Source of the DNA: CALKCV01 sp964609515
GTDB lineage: Bacteria > Cyanobacteriota > Cyanobacteriia > Cyanobacteriales > Microcoleaceae
DNA: 64,000 nucleotides
Reading direction: 5' to 3'
Assembly: GCA_964609515.1 (NCBI GenBank)
Contig: CAZSTZ010000003.1
Span: 1-64,000 of the forward strand
How positions within the stretch are numbered: the stretch's first letter is position 1; each line of letters opens with the position of its first letter. The notes beneath the pieces were generated by a model. It saw only the letters and a program-made list of their open reading frames with translations. It ran no database searches and was not told where the DNA came from. Position numbers and translations under genes: made by a program. This document shows positions 40,570 to 49,996 of the stretch, piece after piece.

Positions 40570-43500
40570 ATGACACAAAATAATCATTCCGTCACAAAAA
40601 GTTTAATCCAAGAAGTCCTTGATTCTAAGAAAAAGAAAAAAGGCCGCTATTATCGTTGTCCAGTTTGCGACGATTATAATCTCTGGGTAACAAACCGCAA
40701 GTTTGGTTGCGCTGCCGGCGACGACTGGAATATGGTAAGGGTTGGAATACTTAAAAAAGCGGGACTTTGGGAAGACTACAAGAGCGATCGCTCCCAAACC
40801 TACCAGCAAAGGTACGACGCGCCACCTCAGTATCTTTCTGAGGAAGTAAAAGCAGAACTGGCCCAAAGCTGGCGGCCTGGTTCTGACCCAGAATTAAATA
40901 AAGATGACCCATCAACTTATCCAAGGGAAATAGTATGGGCACTTAACTTTTCCAGCATCAAAGGAGAAGGATACATTCGAGGGTTTTTGCATAACTCCTA
41001 TTATCACGGGAGTATGGAAGGTTGGATTTCCACAATGGGAAATGGCGATCCATCTTGTAACCAATTTAAGCCAACCATTCCTTACCAAAAGCGCGATATC
41101 AAAAGCGCAAAAAGATGCACTTTTTGGCTGCTAACTTATTTGGCCACTGGCCAAATACCCCGTGGATGGCAACAATATCTTCAGCTATTTGGTGGGGATA
41201 GTGCAAAATATTTAACATCTCGGAAAGGATACGGGGCCCTGATTCCCAAAATCCCTTATCAGGGCCCGACATATTGGGAAAATATCAAGGCAGATAAGTC
41301 CATTCCTTTAGAAGGTTTGGAAGGCGCAAAGAAGACAGCGGCAAATTTATTTTGCTTGGGAATCCCATCTATCGGTTTTTGCGGCGTAGAGATGTGGGGG
41401 ATAAAAGAAACCGCCGAACAAAAAGCAGACTTAACGCACGATCGCGAGATTCTCCCAGAAGCGGCAGAGTTGATACGCGATCGCCAAGACTACACGATTA
41501 AATTTGATGCAGACTGTTTGAGAAAGCCGGGAGTATTGCGGGCAATAATTCATCACGGCCTGGCAGCGCAAAAAATTGGTGCGACAGTTTATGTTGCTCT
41601 TTGGGATGAGAAATATGGAAAGGGGATTGATGATGTTATCGCTTCGGGCCATGATGCAAGCTATGGGGGAGGCATTGTCAGAAAGCTGCCTTTTGCCCAA
41701 TTTCTCAAAGAAAATCCCCTGCCCGAACAGGAGGAAATGCAAACAACTTTCAAAAGTTTTGCCTATAAGCTGTTTCAGAATTTTAGAGGGGCGTGCCAAA
41801 AAGAAGTAGAGAGAACCATCGCTAAGGCAGAAAGAAAAACTGAGATATCAGATACCGGAAAAATTACGGAATACAAGGGGAGCGATCGCCTTAAAACTTG
41901 GTACGAGTTAAAAACGCCGCTAAACCTCGACACAAGTTTTACTGGAAGCGGCAAATCCCATGCTTGCGGGAGCCTAAATACCGATCGCTTCGATGCTGAA
42001 CGAATTATCTATCTCCACTCTCAACACGCCAATCCCCCCACTGAATCTTTGGGAAAGTGGGACGACTTGCCGCCTCGCCACAACGGGTTGATAGCATCTG
42101 GCAGGAAAAATCCCGATGGTTCCCCTCATATTTCATGGCCTTGCCAAGGACAAACCCCCAACATTCCCGGAAATTGCAAATATGCGCATCTATTTGTCGC
42201 GGGGCAAGAAAAAAACGTGCCCCATGAGGATTTAAAAGCAATTTGCAATAATTGTGAATTCGGCAAAAAACTTGACAAAGATGGGAAGGTAGAAAGTCAT
42301 CTCTGCGCAACGGACGAAGGAGAAGGATACGGCTACAAGCTGGCAAGAGCGAGGGCGCTGCTTTCTCCAAATCTTAGAGCGCACCCTGCATCCCTCCCCC
42401 CTGACGATGACTACTCCCAAACGGTGTTATTTTGGGACGAATTTGACACTCAATTTAGCAACAGTAAGTCTTTCTCTGTTACTAAAAACAAAATCATTCA
42501 AGATTTTGCCGAATTAGAACTTAAAGATAATGCCTTGTTTGGGGAATTGACTCCCATACGCCTCGTGCTATTAGAAATTTTTGCATTAGACAAAATACCT
42601 CGCTACGGGTATAGCGATCGCGAACTCAGACAAAGATTTAAAGCGAAAATCTCTGAATCAAACCCGACATTATTTGCGACAGAATCCGAATGGTGGGATA
42701 TGGCGGTTGTCTGTACTACTCGGCTATTTTCCATAAATTTAGAAAAGGAAATAGCAGCGAAAGGATTAGACAATTTACAATTCCCTTTGCAATGGATGTC
42801 AGATTTTTTGCGCATATTAAGAAACGAAAGTCATGGGGCGATGACCTTCGATAAAGACGCTTTGACATTGACAATTCGAGATGACAAAGCGAATAACATC
42901 ATCAAATCAGCAAAACTTAATATATTTGCCGATGCCACTGCCGATCCAGGTTTGGTGGCGCAAGTTTTAGGAGTAAGCAGAGATGAGTTAAACATAATCC
43001 GAGAAATAACTCCACGACATGACAATCTCAAAATTGTACAGGTAGATTTTGAGAGGCATATTACGAAGGGCGATCGCTCTAACGAATTAAATCATCGCCT
43101 CGATGCCGCCCATAAAACGCTTCGAGAAAAATACAAGAGCCAATTGGTAACGTTTAACTACAAAACAAATGCGGCAGAAGGGGACTTAATCCAATTTGCC
43201 GACAACCGGGGTATTAATCACGCTGAAAAGAAAAAAGCTCTTTGTACTGTAGGCGATCCGTATGTTCATCGAGGAGCGATCGCTGTTCGGTTTCAAATAT
43301 CTTTTGGGCGATCGCCCAACTTAGATGGCAGTGACAAAGAGTTTGAGGACTATTACACAAACTACTGTCAGGCAGAAGTAGTGCAGATGGTAGGTCGTCT
43401 CCGCGCTGCCAGAAGGCAGAAGGAAGATTTAACCTATTACCACTTTGGCAATTTGGATCTGTCGTTTTTACAAGAGGCATTACCGGGATGCCAATATCAA

Positions 43501-44034
43501 AGAATTATGGCCAAAGACTTAACTCCCGATGCCGCCCCACGAGATATTCGATTTAAGGTTGATTTGATAGAATCGGCGATCGATTTAGTCAAAAATGGCG
43601 TGACAGTCACCCAATCAGTTTTGGCCCAAAAACTGTCGGTAACACAAGGGGCCATTAGTAAGTTTGCTCGAAAATTGGCGGGGGGTTGGTGGTTCATAAA
43701 AGCATTATTCCAAACTCTATTAGATAGCTTTTCTAGAGGTTGGAATAATTTAGAAACAATGCTGGAAGTGCTGACAGAAGAGGAACGCGACTGGCTGGAT
43801 GGTTATCTCGAACCTTATCTTGAGGTCGCGTTCCACGGGAAAAATTCTCCAGAAGAAGAAACCCTAATCTTAGGGTTCAATACTTTACTAAAACACCTCA
43901 AACCTGGTAGAGTTTTTGCTCTAGTTAGATCGTTAAGCATTGAACGGCAGTTTCAATTGTTGAAATATTTGATTCAAATAACTGGATTAGATATAATAGA
44001 CTTATCGCCGCATTTGCATTTCTTAACAACTTGA
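40570..44034 (+). CDS. CyRepA1-like plasmid replication protein: primase-helicase (1154 aa)
   Basis: Proposed replication initiator combining priming and unwinding. Residues 30-47 hold C30-x2-C33-x13-C47, a primase-type zinc motif. About 245-275 (LEGAKKTAANLFCLGIPSIG) is a DUF3854/TOPRIM-like segment as in CyRepA1. A superfamily 2-type helicase follows: Walker A TGSGKS (~458-463), DExD-type FWDEFD with D623, and motif VI-like QMVGRLRA (~939-946). A C-terminal HTH-like LAQKLSVTQGAISKFARKLA (~1019) may bind the origin. Such proteins belong to cyanobacterial plasmids and related phages, which argues for extrachromosomal maintenance. Its stop codon lies within the first bases of IS-like copy B. 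Confidence 0.8.
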   Translation: MTQNNHSVTKSLIQEVLDSKKKKKGRYYRCPVCDDYNLWVTNRKFGCAAGDDWNMVRVGILKKAGLWEDYKSDRSQTYQQRYDAPPQYLSEEVKAELAQSWRPGSDPELNKDDPSTYPREIVWALNFSSIKGEGYIRGFLHNSYYHGSMEGWISTMGNGDPSCNQFKPTIPYQKRDIKSAKRCTFWLLTYLATGQIPRGWQQYLQLFGGDSAKYLTSRKGYGALIPKIPYQGPTYWENIKADKSIPLEGLEGAKKTAANLFCLGIPSIGFCGVEMWGIKETAEQKADLTHDREILPEAAELIRDRQDYTIKFDADCLRKPGVLRAIIHHGLAAQKIGATVYVALWDEKYGKGIDDVIASGHDASYGGGIVRKLPFAQFLKENPLPEQEEMQTTFKSFAYKLFQNFRGACQKEVERTIAKAERKTEISDTGKITEYKGSDRLKTWYELKTPLNLDTSFTGSGKSHACGSLNTDRFDAERIIYLHSQHANPPTESLGKWDDLPPRHNGLIASGRKNPDGSPHISWPCQGQTPNIPGNCKYAHLFVAGQEKNVPHEDLKAICNNCEFGKKLDKDGKVESHLCATDEGEGYGYKLARARALLSPNLRAHPASLPPDDDYSQTVLFWDEFDTQFSNSKSFSVTKNKIIQDFAELELKDNALFGELTPIRLVLLEIFALDKIPRYGYSDRELRQRFKAKISESNPTLFATESEWWDMAVVCTTRLFSINLEKEIAAKGLDNLQFPLQWMSDFLRILRNESHGAMTFDKDALTLTIRDDKANNIIKSAKLNIFADATADPGLVAQVLGVSRDELNIIREITPRHDNLKIVQVDFERHITKGDRSNELNHRLDAAHKTLREKYKSQLVTFNYKTNAAEGDLIQFADNRGINHAEKKKALCTVGDPYVHRGAIAVRFQISFGRSPNLDGSDKEFEDYYTNYCQAEVVQMVGRLRAARRQKEDLTYYHFGNLDLSFLQEALPGCQYQRIMAKDLTPDAAPRDIRFKVDLIESAIDLVKNGVTVTQSVLAQKLSVTQGAISKFARKLAGGWWFIKALFQTLLDSFSRGWNNLETMLEVLTEEERDWLDGYLEPYLEVAFHGKNSPEEETLILGFNTLLKHLKPGRVFALVRSLSIERQFQLLKYLIQITGLDIIDLSPHLHFLTT

Positions 44035-44146
44035 CACTCCCCGGTCTAAAGACGCGGGGATTCTTGGTTCACAGACTTGCCATCACCAAGCAGGATTTCT
44101 CCAACCAAGCCAGAGGGCGAATCTCCTGAAGCGTAAATTCCAGCGT
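44031..44146 (+). repeat. 116-bp interspersed repeat, copy B (IS200/IS605-type end or MITE-like)
   Basis: Second copy of the element at 3962-4077, same orientation and length. TTGACACTCCCCG starts three bases before the end of the replication gene, whose TGA stop is inside TTGAC. The hairpin CCCCG...CGGGG is kept, with changes on both sides of the loop that preserve pairing. It could act as the terminator of the replication gene. Confidence 0.55.
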
Positions 44147-44238
44147 ACTCCTTATTGGCGAGCAAATTTAGCATTAGTGCGCCAGCATAGATTAAGATTT
44201 ATTTTAAATTTTATTAGATTTATTTTAAATTCGGAAGG

Positions 44239-44352
44239 TTAAATAAGGGGTTCTTCAGGTAAGTTTTCCTCTTCGACAGGAGTTCCAAACCACCCATTAT
44301 TTTTTAAATATTCCTCATCAACCAACTGTTGATACCAGATTGCCGGAAGCAT
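44239..44352 (-). CDS. Very small hypothetical protein (37 aa)
   Basis: MLPAIWYQQLVDEEYLKNNG followed by an acidic tail. The frame stays open upstream to the stop of the next minus-strand gene, reading TYRNAKVNLQQ before the Met, so the start could be earlier with a non-ATG codon. It is the last unit of the tail-gene operon. Low certainty. Confidence 0.4.
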   Translation of the reverse strand: MLPAIWYQQLVDEEYLKNNGWFGTPVEEENLPEEPLI

Positions 44353-44387
44353 TTGCTGTAGGTTTACCTTTGCATTCCTGTAGGTAT

Positions 44388-44666
44388 TTATTTTGTTTGC
44401 ACGTCAATAACCTCTTGGAGGGTAATATAACCCGCATCAACAAAAAACTGTAAAAAATCATCGAATAAATGCTTGTCTGCGTTTTGATGGATTGGGAAGG
44501 ATTCTGATTCGATTGGCAATCTCACTTCCCCTGTAGTTGGGTGAATTATCGGGGAAGCATAATATTTTGTTATCTTTTGGGAATCAGGATTGGTTAGTTC
44601 CCAGAAAAGTTTTTTTAAGATGTTTGCTCTTTCTAAATTCGAAACAGGGACGTACAAAATGGTCAT
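44388..44666 (-). CDS. Hypothetical protein of the tail-fibre operon (92 aa)
   Basis: Short alpha/beta protein (ILYVPVSNLERANILKKLFW, HLFDDFLQFFVDAGYITLQE). No family recognised. It lies 43 bases after the leucine-rich-repeat protein on the same strand; a chaperone or accessory of fibre assembly is possible from position only. Confidence 0.5.
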   Translation of the reverse strand: MTILYVPVSNLERANILKKLFWELTNPDSQKITKYYASPIIHPTTGEVRLPIESESFPIHQNADKHLFDDFLQFFVDAGYITLQEVIDVQTK

Positions 44667-44709
44667 CTTCTCGTTTCCTCGTGTTTTATCATTAAAAGTG
44701 AGACTTGGC

Positions 44710-46287
44710 TTAATTAGTCGTTATATTCCAACTTCCTTTGGCTTCGAGATTAGTAATAGCTGCCAATCCATCGAAACCTCCACTGCTACTATCTGGTGCG
44801 GCATTCCCTGTCCCACCTAAATTTAGCGCCCCTGATGTTTTTCCCGCTAAATCAAAAGCTACCAGAATCTCATTGATAGCAGCAGCAGTTAATAAATTGT
44901 TTTGCAAATAACAAATATTCAAAATGTTTGTTACTGCGAACCCTAACTCTACTCCCGTTATTTGATTATCATTTAATTGGATTTCAAATAAACTAGGGCA
45001 GTTTATTAATGTTGGGATATTACCATTTATTTGATTATCATACCCTCGTAGTCTCAGTAATCCACTACTTGCCAATGAAGGTAAAGCATCCGCTATTTGA
45101 TTATTATAAAAATACAGATAATCTAAATCAGGGTTGGTGTCTGTTAAAGGGTTCCCAAACCGAGTTAAAGCAGAGTTGAACGCATAAAAATATTGAAGTC
45201 TGGGGCAATTTTGAGGAAAATTCAAAGCCCCATTCAACCGTGAATTATCCGAAACTTCTATCCGTTTTAAAGAAGCGCCATCTAAAAGAGGGAAATCTCC
45301 TGTAAACAAATTATAGTCTAAATCTAATTTATCAAGAGACGGCGCACTAATTGATGAAAAGTCTGGCAAAAAGCCACATAAATCATTAGAATTTAAGTAA
45401 ATATTTGTTACATTAGTTAAGTCATTTAATTTTGAACTTATAGTGCCTTTTAGATTCTCTCCTTGTATGGCAAATATCCCCGTTAGTAGAGAAGGATTGG
45501 CTATTTTTAAAGTTAACCAATCTTCTTCAAGAGCAAAAGGAAATTGCATATTTTGAAACATACTGGAATCCCACCTAGCTCCCGCTTCTGATGTTTGATC
45601 CATGTGTGATACTACAAAAACAGAATTACTGGAAAAGGAGAGTCTGATGATGTAATCATCATAAGGCCCGTCAATAATCCTGTCTGAAATATTTGAAATT
45701 ATAGTATTAATTTCCGAATTATCCGTCAAAATTAACATATCGAAAAAGTCAACTCCAAACGGCAACTCTGTGTCTCCAGATGCAGCAGTGTAAAAATTAC
45801 CATGCGTAATTCCACTCCAAGTAGAAGCAATGCAATAATAAACTTGATTATGGGGCAAAGAAGCATTTAAAACATCATTGCTTAAATCATGTCTTAAGTG
45901 CGGTTGAGAACCATTGGTTTTAACTACTTCTCCAGATTCAATAATAGCAGGCTGCATATTTGGTGTTGATTGACTCGCAGTATAACCGTTACCAGATTGG
46001 TCTTCAATTGACACAATCAACCCGTCATTTGAACCAGTAAAAATTTGAGCGGAGGTTTCATCAAAGCGATGTTCGGCATTGAAACCAATACCTGATTCCA
46101 GATTTCCCCCACTTTCTCTAATTTGGCAACACGCTGTATTCGTAGATTTTAATTTAGTAAAAGAATATGCGGCGATTACAGTAGTTAAAGATTCCAGCCA
46201 AAAAGTCACATCAGAAAATGCAGGATAAATTAAATTACTACCTGCGTATATTTTTTTTACTTCTTTTAAATTAGGCATTATTTTCAA
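44710..46287 (-). CDS. Tail adhesin with AbfB-like and leucine-rich-repeat domains (525 aa)
   Basis: Residues about 38-115 (AYSFTKLKSTNTACCQIRES, GLIVSIEDQSGNGYTASQST) match the pattern of arabinofuranosidase-B-like modules frequent in phage tail proteins. Residues about 280-490 contain at least seven leucine-rich-repeat units of ~22-24 residues (LTNVTNIYLNSNDLCGFLPD, PSLDKLDLDYNLFTGDFP, LLRLRGYDNQINGNIPTLIN). Such a chain is well suited to binding sugars or proteins on the host surface. Coupled by a 4-base overlap to the fibre gene upstream. Probably the distal receptor-binding protein. Confidence 0.75.
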   Translation of the reverse strand: MKIMPNLKEVKKIYAGSNLIYPAFSDVTFWLESLTTVIAAYSFTKLKSTNTACCQIRESGGNLESGIGFNAEHRFDETSAQIFTGSNDGLIVSIEDQSGNGYTASQSTPNMQPAIIESGEVVKTNGSQPHLRHDLSNDVLNASLPHNQVYYCIASTWSGITHGNFYTAASGDTELPFGVDFFDMLILTDNSEINTIISNISDRIIDGPYDDYIIRLSFSSNSVFVVSHMDQTSEAGARWDSSMFQNMQFPFALEEDWLTLKIANPSLLTGIFAIQGENLKGTISSKLNDLTNVTNIYLNSNDLCGFLPDFSSISAPSLDKLDLDYNLFTGDFPLLDGASLKRIEVSDNSRLNGALNFPQNCPRLQYFYAFNSALTRFGNPLTDTNPDLDYLYFYNNQIADALPSLASSGLLRLRGYDNQINGNIPTLINCPSLFEIQLNDNQITGVELGFAVTNILNICYLQNNLLTAAAINEILVAFDLAGKTSGALNLGGTGNAAPDSSSGGFDGLAAITNLEAKGSWNITTN

Positions 46288-49200
46288 ACCAAAAAGTAGA
46301 TTGTGTTTGGATCGGGAGAAACCAGATCATCATAATCTTCTGGAGAAATTATTACTATATTATGAACCTGCAACGCTCCAGCAATTCCTGTTACATCAGA
46401 GGTTATCTCCGAACCTGTTCCCCCACCGCCACCTGCCGCTACTTCATCAATCGCTGCCTGCAATTCCGTTGCAGCTAATCCCGAAGAGGAATTGTCATAA
46501 GTTATCGTGGTCGCTAATTGATTTCCGGTGTGGTTCTCTCTTGCTAAAAGAAAAGCAGAATTTAATACTGCGGAATCTCCCAATCCCAAGGTCGTTCGAG
46601 CTGTTGCGCTATCTGGATCGTCAAGTAAATTTCTTGAAAAAGAGGTTATGGGGGCTAATGCCGCAGTCCCCAATCCCGTAAAATAAGGAACTGTGTCAGT
46701 AGTTGATGCTAGGTCAGCGATCGCGTCTAGCTCTACGCTAAACCCTTGAATATCCGCTCCTATCTCTACCCCCAATTCTGTTCTTGCTGCGGCAGCATCA
46801 ATCGCAGCAAGAACCCCGGAACTGTAAGTAGAAATTGTTGTATCCACCTCAGAAGAAAGATTTGGAGCATCTGTTATCTGATAGATCCAATCTTCATTTT
46901 TTATTGGCAAATTGTCAAAATCTTGTTGGGTTATCGCAATAACCCCCTTTATCTCAATACCTCCTACTATTCCCGTAGCGTCAGAGAGGATTGCTTTTGA
47001 GAGACCTAGATTCGCAATGGCTGTGGAAGCATCATTACCCCCTGTACCGCCACTTTCTATTTCAAGGGGGGAGATTCCAGAGATATTGCCGCCCGTAATG
47101 GAAATGCTGTTTGAATTTTGAGTTGAAATATCCCCTAATCCTAAAGTCGTTCTTGCTGTGGCAGCATTTGTATCGCTTAACAACCCCTGCGCATAGGTTG
47201 AGATTGGCAACAAACTTGCTGTTCCCGCCCCTGTGAATAAAGGTAATTGGTTTGCGGATGAGGTCAGCCCTGCGATCGCATTCAACTCTAAAGAAAAAGC
47301 CTGAACATCAATATCAACAACTAAATTAAGCAAAGACCTAACTTGGGCCGCCGTTAAATCTTCTGGGTCGCCAGTTCCGGTGGTAATTCTACCTTTAATG
47401 GTAGATTCTGCCATGTCAATTAATTTAGAATTACCAACAACCCCATCAGCTATCGTTAAAACAGAATTGCCAGTAACCTCTCCAGTATGAGTTGCGTTGG
47501 TGATTTTAGCAGTGTTGGCAGCAACCGCAGTATTATTTGCCACTTCAGTATCGAAGTCAGAAATTGTGGCTGCGAACTGCGTCCCTGTGTGGTTTGCTCG
47601 TGCCAACAGCACCGCATCCGTGGAATTAGCAGTCGCCCCAGTCTCCACATTTATAATTCCCAATACCTGACTGGCAGTCAAATCTTGAGGATTTCCACCA
47701 AGTTCGGAGCCTTTAATTGTCCCCGCGGTCATTGCTGCCAGTTTTGAGTTATTCACAACATTTGCCGCGATCGCTGCTACCCCGTCAACATTTGAGCTAC
47801 CGTTAAAAGTCACGTCCCAAGTAATGTCGCCGCTACTGCTGATAGTTCTCGGTGTTTCTAACGCGGTGGCGGTGGCGGCATTACCAGAGATATTGTCAAT
47901 GAGAACTGTGCCTACTTGACCGTTGACAGAACTTACTTCCCCAGGAGACAAAAGCTCTTGCCAGTCAGTCAATAGCGTTGGATCGTTACCTTGAAGGATG
48001 TAGCTGGTGCTAGTATCTGTTCTAATTGCAACATCTCCCACCTCAGCGGTTAAGCCAAGCATTTCTAGCTCGCTGGTCACAACATGAGTATCAACGATCG
48101 CGATCGCTGGAATATTTGCTTGTAGAATTTTTGAGTTAGCATCTAGACTGGCATATCCGTTGGGCTGCCCTTTTGCTGCTTTATCTTGATAATTGGATAA
48201 ATCTTCCGCACCGGTATAATCGATCGCTGCTGACGCTATTTGGACATTTAAAACCTGGGTGCTAGCTGGCGTTACTGCCCAAATTGCCTGTCCGTTATGG
48301 AAAAAATCATTATCTGTTATTTGTTTACCAGGCCGCAAAATGAAGCTGTACTTAGGTGGAGAAATTGTTAAATCTGGCGGTTCCCCAACTCCACAATAAA
48401 TGTTAATGTTTATTGATTCGTCAGTGCTGAAGCTGATATATCGCTGATTTGTCACCAAATCCTCTGGCACAACAATAATCGGCACATCTCCCACCTCATA
48501 GGGCACAATTGCACCCCACGTTCCCGGTCTTGGTGGCTTGACAACTTCTTCCACCGCTTCAATGGTTCCATCTGCCGCCCGCTTCAAATATCCTACAGTA
48601 GCGATCGCCGCCACTTCCCCCAGGTTTGTCGGGATATTCCCCAGTTCCCCCCAATCTATCTGAGGAGCGATCGCCCAGGTTCCCCCATCCCTTCTCAGCA
48701 ACCCATCTCCTGTCAAGGTTGCGACACCTATTCCCTCCAAATTTGTTGGGATGCCGCTTAGTTCCTCCCAAGCAATAGAATTTGCAACCTGCCAACTATT
48801 TAACCCGGTTTTTTTGAAATAACCCGTATTGGCATTGTCGCCAATAGTGGACAATGCGGACAGACTAGGATGAGATGCTTGTTTCCCGTCAATAGTTGTT
48901 TGGAGGTTGGTAATATCGGCGATCGTCAAAGATTCCCTTAATTCCCAAATATCTGCACCGGAATGATAAAGGAAACCTTGCAATGCCGATATTGATAAAG
49001 CTTCAAAATCTAGCAAAAATGTCGGTTTCGACTCTACGTCATCCCAGTTTACGGGGGATTCTAGCGGAATATTTGTAATTTGGGAAAAATCTATTACTGC
49101 CCCGACAATTAATGAGGCAAATTCGGCTTGAAAAGCGGTTCCCCAATCAGTTATCTCTGCCGTCGTTATGGTTATGCTGCCAGAAGCGATCGCGCCCACA

Positions 49201-49604
49201 TCTGCCGCAGTTAGGTTCACGATGCCAGTTTGGCCGTTGACGCTATCTACCGGTGCTGACGGGAAAACTAGGTTTACAATTTGACTGGCATCGATAGACT
49301 GCGTAGGTAGCCAGCCAACTCCCCAAGAGTTTAAATCTGTTATCTGTGTGGAGTCGTGAGTGTGGTTTTGGGTGGCTAAATTGTTGGCGGCGTAATTTAC
49401 AACAAAATTGCCAACCAAATCTACCCAATGAAAACCTGGATTTATTCCAGAGTTAATGCCAATAGTTCCCGGAGGTAAGTCACCGCTTTTATAGACGAAA
49501 ATGCCTCCCCAATCAAAATCCTCGACAATGACTGGTTTATCTGGAATCAACTTAGAATTATTGAATCCTTGTAATGCCGTGATATTTGCTAAAACGCCGC
49601 TCAT
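46284..49604 (-). CDS. Tail fibre protein with repeated modules (1106 aa)
   Basis: Repeats typical of fibres abound: SSVNGQVGTVLI-type and SVNGQTGIVNLTAADVGAI; at least three TARTTLGLGD units with neighbouring QGFSVELDAIADL segments; and GGTGGNDASTAIANLGLS. Low-complexity, Ser/Thr/Gly/Ala-rich, no membrane segments. The N-terminal ~70 residues (GDLPPGTIGINSGIN) are likely to attach to the baseplate. Both ends overlap neighbours by four bases (ATGA). Confidence 0.85.
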   Translation of the reverse strand: MSGVLANITALQGFNNSKLIPDKPVIVEDFDWGGIFVYKSGDLPPGTIGINSGINPGFHWVDLVGNFVVNYAANNLATQNHTHDSTQITDLNSWGVGWLPTQSIDASQIVNLVFPSAPVDSVNGQTGIVNLTAADVGAIASGSITITTAEITDWGTAFQAEFASLIVGAVIDFSQITNIPLESPVNWDDVESKPTFLLDFEALSISALQGFLYHSGADIWELRESLTIADITNLQTTIDGKQASHPSLSALSTIGDNANTGYFKKTGLNSWQVANSIAWEELSGIPTNLEGIGVATLTGDGLLRRDGGTWAIAPQIDWGELGNIPTNLGEVAAIATVGYLKRAADGTIEAVEEVVKPPRPGTWGAIVPYEVGDVPIIVVPEDLVTNQRYISFSTDESININIYCGVGEPPDLTISPPKYSFILRPGKQITDNDFFHNGQAIWAVTPASTQVLNVQIASAAIDYTGAEDLSNYQDKAAKGQPNGYASLDANSKILQANIPAIAIVDTHVVTSELEMLGLTAEVGDVAIRTDTSTSYILQGNDPTLLTDWQELLSPGEVSSVNGQVGTVLIDNISGNAATATALETPRTISSSGDITWDVTFNGSSNVDGVAAIAANVVNNSKLAAMTAGTIKGSELGGNPQDLTASQVLGIINVETGATANSTDAVLLARANHTGTQFAATISDFDTEVANNTAVAANTAKITNATHTGEVTGNSVLTIADGVVGNSKLIDMAESTIKGRITTGTGDPEDLTAAQVRSLLNLVVDIDVQAFSLELNAIAGLTSSANQLPLFTGAGTASLLPISTYAQGLLSDTNAATARTTLGLGDISTQNSNSISITGGNISGISPLEIESGGTGGNDASTAIANLGLSKAILSDATGIVGGIEIKGVIAITQQDFDNLPIKNEDWIYQITDAPNLSSEVDTTISTYSSGVLAAIDAAAARTELGVEIGADIQGFSVELDAIADLASTTDTVPYFTGLGTAALAPITSFSRNLLDDPDSATARTTLGLGDSAVLNSAFLLARENHTGNQLATTITYDNSSSGLAATELQAAIDEVAAGGGGGTGSEITSDVTGIAGALQVHNIVIISPEDYDDLVSPDPNTIYFLV

Positions 49605-49996
49605 GTCAAAATTCCCAAAATCATCAATATCCCTTGAGACTGCTGTGCTGCTTCGCTATCGAATAACGCTAGCCACTCCGTCGTGTTGTCCCAGTTTTCT
49701 AGCCATTCATCCATTGTGTCAATGTCAAAATAGCCAAATCCTTGAGTGTTTATGTCAGGAGAATTGCAAGTTAAGCGATCGCCTTTTTCTAACCAAATCT
49801 TCCAATTTCCTACAACTGTTTGTTGAGGTTCTAAATTGACTTGATATTCTAAATAGTTGTCATTTATTAGCAAGTCAAATTTAACTGGAATGTTGGAATT
49901 ATTAGCGATCGCCCCCTTGAACACTAACAAATCTTGCGGCGATTCGTAAGTGGTAGGTGAGGGGATAACGATTGTTTTAGTTGGAAGTTCCAACAT
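49601..49996 (-). CDS. Hypothetical tail-associated protein (131 aa)
   Basis: Start ATG 49996 follows GGAGG at 12 bases; TTG 50005 is closer and also possible. It overlaps the GH10-like gene by 20 bases. Residues 20-75 are a beta sandwich (VFKGAIANNSNIPVKFDLLI, EYQVNLEPQQTVVGNWKIWL) like the product at 51092, followed by an acidic tail. Both resemble small baseplate or fibre-connector domains. No firm family. Confidence 0.55.
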   Translation of the reverse strand: MLELPTKTIVIPSPTTYESPQDLLVFKGAIANNSNIPVKFDLLINDNYLEYQVNLEPQQTVVGNWKIWLEKGDRLTCNSPDINTQGFGYFDIDTMDEWLENWDNTTEWLALFDSEAAQQSQGILMILGILT

